64,000 nucleotides of DNA from Timema cristinae (Eukaryota; Arthropoda; Insecta; Phasmatodea; Timematidae): assembly GCA_039000515.1 (NCBI GenBank), contig JBCFYV010011135.1, forward strand, positions 12,322,468-12,386,467. The letters run 5' to 3'. Below the pieces are notes generated by a model, which saw only the letters and a program-made list of their open reading frames with translations, had not been told where the DNA came from and did no database searches. Shown piece by piece: positions 55,890-64,000 of this stretch. Positions within the stretch are counted from its first letter, which is position 1, and every line of letters starts with the position of its first letter. The position numbers were made by a program, and so were the translations under genes.

Positions 55890-56775
55890 TGACCATTGGA
55901 CCATTTGACCATTGTAGTGGGTTACTAAATACATTAAACGATTAAATACCCCATATGTTGAAATGTATGCACTATTAACACACTCATGTGAATCACTCTA
56001 ATGATAGCAGATGTGAGAGTGGCTATATTATTTATGATCCTTTTCCTTTAATTATATATTATGTTGCTATATCTATTTTTTGTATTAGTGTAACATTAAA
56101 CCATCTTAAATGTGAATTTTTATTGCATGAATTGGTATAAAATTGTACATATTACAATTTTTCAAAATTACTCATCATTAAACTCAAAATCATGATTTCG
56201 CGCCAAGTTATAACATCTTAATATAAAATTTGGAGGAAATTCATACCATGATAATCTTGAGGTGATTGTATTTTCACATTTACCATACTTTCTTTTTATG
56301 GAAAATTAAAATGGTTTATTCTTATATTTCTTATATAATAATATAAAAAATTCTTATGCGTTAAAAAAAAGTCAAAAATATACGCCAAACTCACTTTATA
56401 AACTTTTTTTTTAAGCTTGGTGTGGATCTTATCAAGTTTGAATGCATATAACAGGGTTGCCACTTATTGGGAAAACAGTTTATTTTTGTGTTTTGGGGAA
56501 AAACAACCAAAAAACACAGGGAGTGCCTTCAAAATCTAATAATAATGCTGAAGTTATTGTGAATTTTGCTGCATATAAATAGGCCTTTTTCTATAGAAGA
56601 AAAAGCAAACTTAAGAATAAAATATGGCTTATACACCATGAAATATTGATTTGCAAAATTACCGCATATATTTCCTCATTAAGCTTAAATCATCCAGATT
56701 TGAACATCATTTACTTGACTTCACATAATCAATTTTATGATACATGCACTTTAATTTTCGTTATACTTCAATCTA
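55890..56775. other. No gene seen; AT-rich
   Basis: Contains a cagggttgccacttattggg terminus (56452-56471) of the gtggcaaccctg hAT-like type. Confidence 0.5.
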
Positions 56776-57046
56776 GGATCCTCGAAAAAACAAAGTACTT
56801 CGGAAAATATTTGGATCAAAAAGTGATGAACGTAATGGAGGGTGGAAGAGTATATATAAGGATGAGATATTTACCCGTACTCCATTTTTAAAGTATTCAA
56901 ATCTCACTGGCTTCACTGGCCAGGGCATACAACATAATAGGTTAAATTAGAACTGTGTTTGAGGTATTGGTTAGCAAACCTACATGGACGAGAGCAATGG
57001 GATAATAACATTATAATGATTCTGGTAGAGATAGGATGTTGAGGTT
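56776..57046 (+). mobile_element. Decayed LINE C-terminal region (RT-LINE type 1)
   Basis: RILEKTKYFGKYLDQKVMN and, in later frames, WPGH and WDNNIIMILVEIGC follow the same order as 10981-11372. It is heavily mutated. It faces the next fragment tail to tail. Confidence 0.75.
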
Positions 57047-57104
57047 TTATTATTTTGTATTGTTTGATTTTTATTTATTTTATTTTATATATTATACTTA
57101 CTTA

Positions 57105-57610
57105 CTCTATAGCATTAGGAACTCAAAAGTTCAATGTCACACTTACAAAAGTATGTCACCTATACCTATCTTTACCTGATTATATCCAATCCCCCTATTT
57201 AAACCACCTATCCCTATCTTGATGTAGCTCACTTCAGTCCACCTCATTAAACCCTATAGCATTAAGGTCCATTCTATTGTTATCTTCCCATCTGCATCTA
57301 GGTCTTCCCACTGGTCTCTTTCCATTGGGTTTGCCAATAAATTCTATGAACACGTTTCTAGATTCTCCCATTCACGTAATCTACACGATTTTATTATCCT
57401 AACACTGTCTTGATATTAGTATAGGATATGTAACTCATCATCATGTAACTTCCTCCACTCTCCAGTATCTTCTTCCCTTTTTAGTCCACATTTCTTTATC
57501 AGCACCTTGTTTTTGAACACCCTATATTTCTTTTTGTCATGTAAGGTAAGAGATCATGTTTCATACCCATATAGAACAACCAGTAAAACTAATGTTTTAT
57601 TTTAATCCAT
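57105..57610 (-). mobile_element. Decayed LINE C-terminal region (RT-LINE type 1), inverted partner
   Basis: Minus strand reads LLVVLYGYET, stop, SLTLHDKKKYRVFKNKVL and DTGEWRKLHDDELHILY, then remnants of the R-W-x-DN and DR-x-R-W segments. This is a longer piece than the + fragment, reaching upstream to the YG-x-ET-W-S region. The two form an inverted repeat around a spacer of about 60 bp. Confidence 0.85.
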
Positions 57611-57866
57611 AAAATGTTTTATTGCAAAAATGTTAACATATTTTGGCTTTAACTGATAAATAAATACCCATGTCTCAAACATTATGTTCAACACGTTGCC
57701 TATTGACAACCATTGAGCTTTGTTGGGAAAAAGGCAGTCTGCTCTAAACTGATTTCTTCACTCAAACCTTTAAAAATTCAAGATTTTAGTGGCTGTACCT
57801 TGATAAAATTTACAGTTTTCACAACTGCCTGTAACACTTTATTCATACAATAGCTTAGCTCTTTTA

Positions 57867-58463
57867 CAGGATGGCCACTGATTGGGAAAACCAGGAAAAA
57901 GAGGAATTATGCTTGAATTTTGTGCATTGGTAAAAAACACAGGAAAAGGGCTTGCATTTTATCGCCTGTAGAGTGTTTAAATGCGAGGACCACTCTAAAT
58001 AATTGGTATTCAAATTTTAAAAAACAAAAAACTTTGTGTGTGAACCACACCAAATATCTTGGAGAAGAGCCTAATTTTCAAAATGTCTCCAGACACCAAT
58101 ATTTTAAAATACCTTCTAGGGACGCACATAAGGTTCTGCCGTCACTAGAAACATACATATGTAAATTTATCATTGTTTAACTTGCCTACTTCCTATTTGT
58201 GGGTGAGCACATATCATAAGTGGAATAGTGATTTTTTTTGATCCAGACCTTAAAAAAAGGAGTGATGAGGATTTTATGGTTGTACCCTCATCCTGTGCCT
58301 TAAGATTGGTGGCGTGTACAATACACATTTTCATTCATATTCATTGGTTCAAAGTCTCATAACCAGAGGAAAATCCTTTTACAAATCGGGAAAATTATCT
58401 TTGATGCCAGGAAAACTAGTAATTATGTTGTAATTTTATCCTAGAGTTAGAGTGGCCACCCTG
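57867..58463. mobile_element. TIR element, caggrtggccact ends
   Basis: Left end caggatggccact and, inward from the right, cagggtggccact are TIRs. tttta flanks both ends. Internal pieces gggaaaaccaggaaaaaga and gccaggaaaactagtaat resemble the copies at 15740 and 62633. The TIR start fits the hAT type, but the duplication is only 5 bp of A/T. The 86-codon internal frame (57920-58180) is unrecognised. Confidence 0.6.
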
Positions 58464-59465
58464 TTTTAGATGCCAGTGCCTCCTGATGCATCATGCATGC
58501 ACTGTTTACACTTGGCTTAGGGAGATTAGTGGTGTACGAAGGTCACTTTTTAAATGGTAAGCGAAGTCTTAAGTGAAGCATAAAACATGTGAAGAAAAGT
58601 CGAAGAGATAGAATTTTTGTGTTGTCACTAAACATTACTTTAATTCTTAAATCAACCCATAAGTGGGCCTACATCTAGGTTAAATTAAAGTGTTGACATA
58701 CCGTATTTAAATTTATTTCTGTTTTAAGAAAACAAAATAAATACACGACACAAATAATTAAAGTTTTTCACCTGCATATTATTATTGGCCTTTAAGCTTT
58801 ATAAAAATATAGAAAATCAAGGTCTTTAAAGCACTCACATATACACAAAAGAATGGTACAAGAATAATGTTTAATCAAGTTGGCTTACTTTACAAATTGT
58901 CATGCAGAGACTCAAGTTGTCGAAGACATGCTGGAAGCAAATTGTGATGCCTTTCTGTCACTATGTTGCCTGCTGTGGAGAACTATCTTTCACTATTGAC
59001 CTGAGTGGCAGGTGTGCCATTACCATATCTTGAAATATGTAATATTTAGTGAGATAAATAAAATCAGTTAATAGCTTATCCAATTTTTATCCTTACTTCA
59101 AATTTCTTTGAGGATGTGTAGGTTATTGTAGGTATATACAAGTCAAATGAAGGAGATTGACTTTCTACTTCAAAGCTACGCACATGCCTAAAGGAGACAC
59201 TGCTTTAATCATTGCTTGAAGTCCATTGTGCACTCCAGACATTACACAAGCTTCATTTGTTTATGTCAACCCAATCTTTCCTACGATAAGTAATATTTTT
59301 ATATACATAAAACTATGTTGACATCGATGGCATAAAACGGCTCATTTAAAAATTGCCATCATTATCTATAAACTGGAAAAATATACATTAAAAATACACT
59401 GCTTCATTTTAGTCATGTAATGTGTCCCATTGGCATTTGTTGGAGTATCTTAGCAGGTGGGAATC
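58464..59465. other. No gene seen
   Basis: AT-rich unique sequence. A short gtggagaactatctttcact region around 58976 is not assignable. Confidence 0.45.
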
Positions 59466-59473
59466 ATTTACAT

Positions 59474-59739
59474 AAATGGTTCTCAAACTGGGGTACACAT
59501 ACTCCCAGGTGTATGCGTGTGGCTTTAGAGGTACATGATCACTGAGCAGGTCTCTAGGAAAAATTAGTAAAATGACGAGAGAACCAAATGTGTTGTGAAA
59601 TTTTCGGAGTGACTGAGGGAAATTTGCTCCTTTGATTGATTAACTGATATTTGTCATTTGGGTAAAATTTAGATTGGGATACATTAGACATTTTGTCATG
59701 ACCAAGGGGTAGTATCTAAAAAAAATATTTAGACCACTG
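59474..59739. mobile_element. hAT-type MITE with exact 8-bp target duplication
   Basis: Left end aaatggttctcaaactgggg (first bases mutated from cagtgg) and, inward from the right, cagtggtctaaatatt. The flanks atttacat (59466-59473 and 59740-59747) match exactly. 266 bp, no coding capacity. Confidence 0.9.
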
Positions 59740-59754
59740 ATTTACATGACACTC

Positions 59755-60690
59755 AAAAATGGAAGGTGTATTTCAACTAAATTCTCTATAGTAGATACAA
59801 TATTTACCTCAATGAAAGTTTGAAATCGTTCCTCGGTTGAAGATTTCATTATAAAACACATTTTTAAAATATATATTGTCATTTATTTTTTGGAGTCCCC
59901 ATGTGAATTTTTGTTTACTAAGTATGCCTGCACCCTTTTTTGGCTAGGATCTACCAGCCTACAAAATCTCAGCCTCCTAGATCTTTTGGCCTTTAATTTT
60001 TTTGTTAAATTTAGGGATGGAGGGTTGTAAGGGGTTAGTGGGGTTATGGCACTTTCTGACTACCATGGATTCTTGCACCCTTTTGGGTTAGTGTTACCTG
60101 CCTGAAAATTTCAGCATCCTATATTTACTGGGTTTCAAGAGTATTTTGACATTTTTTTCTTTAAAACCCCCGCCCCCATTTTCTGGTGTCCCATTAGAAA
60201 TATTTGATCAACTATTTTTGCATTCTTTATGGCTAAGTATACATGCCTGTAAAATTTTGCTTTTCTAGCTCTTTTCAACTTTGAGAATTTTTTAACTTTT
60301 GTTTTTAAGAAACCCCCCAATTTTGGTGGCCCCACTGGAAATTTTCTGTCAACGCGTATCGGCTTCATACCTCCTGGTTGTGTAATGTTTTTCGTTGGTG
60401 TTTGTTGGACAATGAATGCGAATGGGAATCATATTTAGTGACTTCAAAATCTTGAAGGCACATTTCAATTAAAGATTCTATAGTAGCTAAAATATTTACT
60501 CAAACAATTGTGAGACAGTTGCTCATTTGAAGATTTCATAAACAACAATTTTTTAAATATTTTTTTCATTTTTGGCCCTCCCTACCCCCATGGAAAATTT
60601 TTGGCCACCACATATTCCTGCACCCTTTTGGACTCGGGTCTACTTGCTTGCAAAATTTCATTTTCCTAGGTCTTCTGGGTTTGGAAAATT
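59755..60690. repeat. Repeat J, diverged direct repeats of ~130 bp and a 680-bp duplication
   Basis: The motif tgcacccttttgg ... acctgcctgcaaaattt ... tcctaggtctt recurs near 59930, 60075, 60215 (diverged) and 60627, with a C-rich stretch and ggaaatttt before each. A flanking segment (tctatagtaga/gct..aatatttac, gaagatttcat) occurs at 59790-59850 and 60475-60540. The minus frame 60135-60368 lies inside the units. Confidence 0.75.
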
Positions 60691-60959
60691 TTTCGGCTGG
60701 ACAGTAATTGACTATTAGTATAGTGGAGATGTTTAGTATGAAAAGGATTTGTACAGTATATTACTTTTTTATTTTTCAATGTATTTATAAAAAGCTCTCT
60801 ATATATAAACTCAACCAAATTACATCATAGAGATAATAGACAAATGTATTTGGCATGTTTTCAATTGGAACTCTTTCCTTGATTGTTTACAAACGTATCC
60901 TACTAAGCAATGCTAGTTTGAACTCACGATGTGTAAAACACGTTATAGCAGGTTGTGAT

Positions 60960-61214
60960 TGTGAGTGAGTGTGTGCATCTGTCTATTGGACCCATTCCAG
61001 TCCCCCCTCCCCGAGTTATTTGTGGCCAGGAAGGGGAGATACCCGTTAGTTGCCGGGAGATGAGATCAGACCTCTAAGTCGGGCATTGTGGACAGAGCCG
61101 CACTTTTTGTGATATAGCCGGCACACCCCCCTCGAGTTGTGGTTCATGAATGAATTGCTCGGGACTGATCAAATATGAACTTTACACTGACACCCGTGTT
61201 AGAATTTAGATTAG
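60960..61214. other. GC-richer sequence directly upstream of the third candidate exon
   Basis: Contains ttccagtcccccctccccga and gttgccgggagatgagatc, with more CpG than the flanks. Three frames are each open for about 20-25 codons only. It could be an unrecognised exon, a 5' leader of an internal promoter, or intron. Confidence 0.35.
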
Positions 61215-61343
61215 TTTGTGAGCCCGGGACAGTGCGGACCGACGAGACTATGTTCTTGGGGTCAGACGTGCACCCCAGAAGGAGAAGAAGGTTCAGTGAG
61301 ATTTTGGAGAGGAAGAGAACTATTCTAGACTCATGGAGGTCAG
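61215..61343 (+). CDS. Candidate internal coding exon (weaker acceptor)
   Basis: The + frame reads CEPGTVRTDETMFLGSDV, HPRRRRRFSEILERKRTILD and SWRS before the donor TCAG|GTGGGT (GT at 61344). AG at 61213-61214 gives a phase 1 start and the exon leaves in phase 1. It therefore fits after 49910-50090, whose donor is phase 1. An alternative AG (61221-61222) would give phase 0. The five-Arg run followed by FSEILERKR is basic and helix-prone, and RRRFS is a kinase-site-like word. The pyrimidine tract is poor, so the acceptor is uncertain. Stops lie 10 codons beyond the donor. The protein is not recognised. Confidence 0.5.
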
Positions 61344-62142
61344 GTGGGTCGGGTTGCAAAAAGTAGATATTGTTTGAACTATTTTATAAACTAGAGATAT
61401 TTAAAGCGTATTTTTTTCAAACACTCGATTCACAAACTAAATTACCCAGGAAAATCACTCTGAACATTCAAAGTTGGTTCAAGTCCAAGTTTTCGATTCA
61501 AATGTTTAAAATTCAAAGCTGAATCAAAGTTTTATTATTTTATATGGATTTTTTTGATATATTTTGCATATCTTTTTTTAATAAATTGTATAATACATAT
61601 AAAATTTTATAAAACTTTTTATTACAACATAAGTCACATTACACCCACTTTACAGGACAACAAATTTTAAATCTCAACCTCCATAGGGACAACAGCTAAT
61701 TCTTTTTTTCTATAAATTCAAATATGTCAAAGACCTCTCTATTAACCACAATCTAAAGTGTATTTGAAAGGTCTCATTATTGTCTAAAAGATGGCAGCAC
61801 TAACTCAATTTAAGTGAAGATTGGACTTTTCCCCCCTCTATCCCTTAAACTGATTAACCAATTTATTATAACAACATGTAATAATTTAATTACTTGAATT
61901 TTTTTTCACATGAACTTTACTTGAAATGAACATCACAGAATAATAAAAAAATTGAATATTAGTAATCATGGTTAAGATGTAAATAATCTTTATTGACGAA
62001 GCTTCATAAGTCGAAACAGGAATCTTTCCTCGAATTTAAGATAAAGCTCAAGCTTTCAAAATCTTACACACCCCTACTAAACACACACTGTTAAACAAGT
62101 GACCGAAATATAATATATTTACAATATTATTTTTTATTTTAG
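61344..62142. other. Intron-type AT-rich sequence
   Basis: No frames, repeats or RNA genes recognised. Confidence 0.5.
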
Positions 62143-62385
62143 TGCCATGTCTTTCTACCCCTTCAGGCTGTATGGCTATGTAATACTAATGTGTTAGGGA
62201 TTAGGAAGGCCACATTTAGAGAAAGTGTACTCACATTCACATGGAGGGAGAGTGGAAAACCATATAGGAAAAAAACACCCTTAGTACACCCGACCAGGAT
62301 CGAACCTCGATCTCTCTGTCTTCGGCATTCTAGTCTATTGCAAGTGTAGCATCTTAGACCATGTAGCTACTGAAGCAAGTTACAA
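62143..62385 (-). mobile_element. SINE-A, old copy
   Basis: Complement order agtgccatgtctttctaccc, tgttagggattaggaaggcc, ggagggagagtggaaaacca, gatcgaacctcgatctctc and head relic accatgtagctactgaagc. Confidence 0.85.
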
Positions 62386-62632
62386 TATTAATAAGCTAAT
62401 ACAATTATAAATCATGAGTAGTCACTGCCTGGAATCAAACTAGTGTGTGTGCAACTTAAGGGCCACACACTGGTCACAAAATAAATTATATTCTCATTTT
62501 ATTAAGAGAAATATAAAATATACGGCTTTTAATTAGTGCCAGTTAATTTTGATTTTATTACTTGTTCTTTTTTTTAATCACCTTCTTATTGGTCAACCTT
62601 TGTCTATCTGCCTTAATACAAAACACATGGTG

Positions 62633-63005
62633 ATTACAGGCGGGGAAAACCTGGAATAGTCAGCGAGTTTTTGGATGACAGGGATGTCAGGGAATTTATC
62701 TAAAAATAAGAAAATGTCAGGGAATTAAAAAATATGTCTAAAATATCCCATTAATTTTGCAATTAAACACTAAAACAAAAGTTAATAATATCTAAATAAA
62801 ATAAAATTTTAATTTTTAAAATAACTGATAAAACCATTTGCTTATTAGATACAAACTTTTTTTAATATGTGATTAATAATAAATAAAACAAAAGTCATCA
62901 TCCACCATTAAAACTGGAAAAAGTAGTCAAGGAAAATTGAAAAATGTTGCCTGGAAAACCTGGAAAAGTCAAGGAATTTTGTAAAATATGTTTTGTAGCC
63001 ACCCT
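62633..63005. mobile_element. Dispersed hAT-like repeat with gtcagggaatttt ends
   Basis: Left caggcggggaaaacctggaa, internal atgtcagggaattaaa twice, right ctggaaaagtcaaggaattt and gtagccaccctg. The same design as 15740-16257. Confidence 0.65.
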
Positions 63006-63106
63006 GAATTGAACAGGAAGTATTAGTGTATTTTTCATAATACACAAGAAATAAATTATTTTTAAATGTTCATATGAAGATCCTTTCTTTTTAAAAAAAA
63101 TCCACT

Positions 63107-63818
63107 ATGTAGGTTGTTTGGTAAAACTGTACCACTAACAGAACCTCTTTAACTCACTTTTGTCAATCATCCATTATAATATATTATGTAGGTTGTTTGG
63201 TAAAACTGTACCACTAACAGAACCTCTTTAACTCACTTTTGTCAATCATCCATTATAATATATTATGTAGGTTGTTTGGTAAAACTGTACCACTAACAGA
63301 ACCTCTTTAACTCACTTTTGTCAATCATCCATTATAATATATTATGTAGGTTGTTTGGTAAAACTATACCACTCACAGAACCTCTTAACTCACTTTTGTC
63401 AGTCATCCATTATAATATATTATGTAGGTTGTTTGGTAAAACTGTACTACTCACAGAACCTCTTTAACTCACTTTTGTCAATCATCCATTATAATATATT
63501 ATGTAGGTTGTTTGGTAAAACTGTACCACTAACAGAACCTCTTTAACTCACTTTTGTCAATCATCCATTATAATATATTATGTAGGTTGTTTGGTAAAAC
63601 TGTACCACTAACAGAACCTCTTTAACTCACTTTTGTCAATCATCCATTATAATATATTATGTAGGTTGTTTGGTAAAATTGTACCACTCACAGAACCTCT
63701 TTAACTCACTTTTGTCAATCATACATTATAATATATTATGTAGGTTGTTTGGTAAAACTGTACCACTAAAAGAACCTCTTTAACTCACTTTTGTCAATCA
63801 TCCATTATAATATATTAT
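63107..63818. repeat. 79-bp tandem array, nine copies
   Basis: Unit atgtaggttgtttggtaaaa, ctgtaccactaacagaacct, ctttaactcacttttgtcaa, tcatccattataatatatt. Copies begin at 63107, 63186, 63265, 63344, about 63422, 63501, 63580, 63659 and 63738, with only a few substitutions, so the array is young. The unit length is not divisible by 3, which explains why frames here are short. Confidence 0.97.
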
Positions 63819-64000
63819 GAACACTTTTCCACTTTGAAACAAAACACAATTATATCTATTTTCTTACACAGTCTAATTATCATAGGAAAACAGTAAAAAA
63901 ATATAAACTTTGTGTGTGTTCAATAGTTATAACGTTTTACTATATTATTATTGCTATTTTTAGGTTTTCAAACATGACATCTACATATAACATGACTTGA

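Noticed and set aside
63107..63818. CRISPR-like array at the right edge
   Set aside because: The 79-bp units are identical throughout without spacers.

Overview
The window looks like intergenic and intronic DNA from a large, repeat-rich, AT-rich animal genome, most likely an arthropod (a hemimetabolous insect, crustacean or chelicerate are all possible; the species cannot be settled). The reasons are: no long intact reading frames, GT/AG-flanked short GC-rich coding-like islands, many tRNA-derived SINEs with trinucleotide tails, decayed non-LTR retrotransposon fragments of types common in arthropods, hAT-type MITEs and several kilobase-scale minisatellites. Nothing prokaryotic, no CRISPR array and no operon is present.

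Gene content is sparse. The best supported coding pieces are three + strand islands: a candidate first coding exon (13496-13696, ATG to a GT donor, phase 0 end), an internal exon (49910-50090, phase 0 to phase 1, very strong donor) and a weaker internal exon (61215-61343, phase 1 to phase 1). Their phases are mutually compatible, so they could be the N-terminal part of one gene with introns of about 36 kb and 11 kb that carry almost all the repeats seen here. The encoded residues are Ser/Pro/Arg-rich with two basic RRR-x-S type sites; I do not recognise the protein. Weaker candidates are a possible terminal exon at 1302-1505, a decayed minus-strand frame at 8598-8864 and an open stretch at 31692-31865.

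The repeat landscape by region: 0-13 kb holds a LINE RNase H relic, two LINE/SINE clusters, a 32-bp array, two 17-bp arrays and a textbook hAT MITE with 8-bp target duplication. 13-29 kb holds SINEs, inverted homologous arrays (21.1-21.5 and 23.0-24.0 kb) and tRNA-like elements. 29.9-31.7 kb is a 44-bp minisatellite with higher-order structure. 35-43 kb holds a composite repeat block with an 80-bp array and a 39-bp array that reads through as a 13-residue repeat on both strands. 43-64 kb holds more SINEs, an inverted tail-to-tail pair of LINE 3' ends, hAT-like elements, a ~130-bp repeat block next to the third exon, and a nine-copy 79-bp array at the right edge.

The most notable biology is the SINE population. 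At least two families with unrelated tRNA-like heads (called SINE-A and SINE-B here) end in the same ~40-bp hairpin-containing tail followed by (ATT)n or (AAT)n, and several copies have exact target-site duplications. At least four further tRNA-like repeat families (C, D, E, F) occur. Family names A-J, R1 and so on are local labels for this window only.
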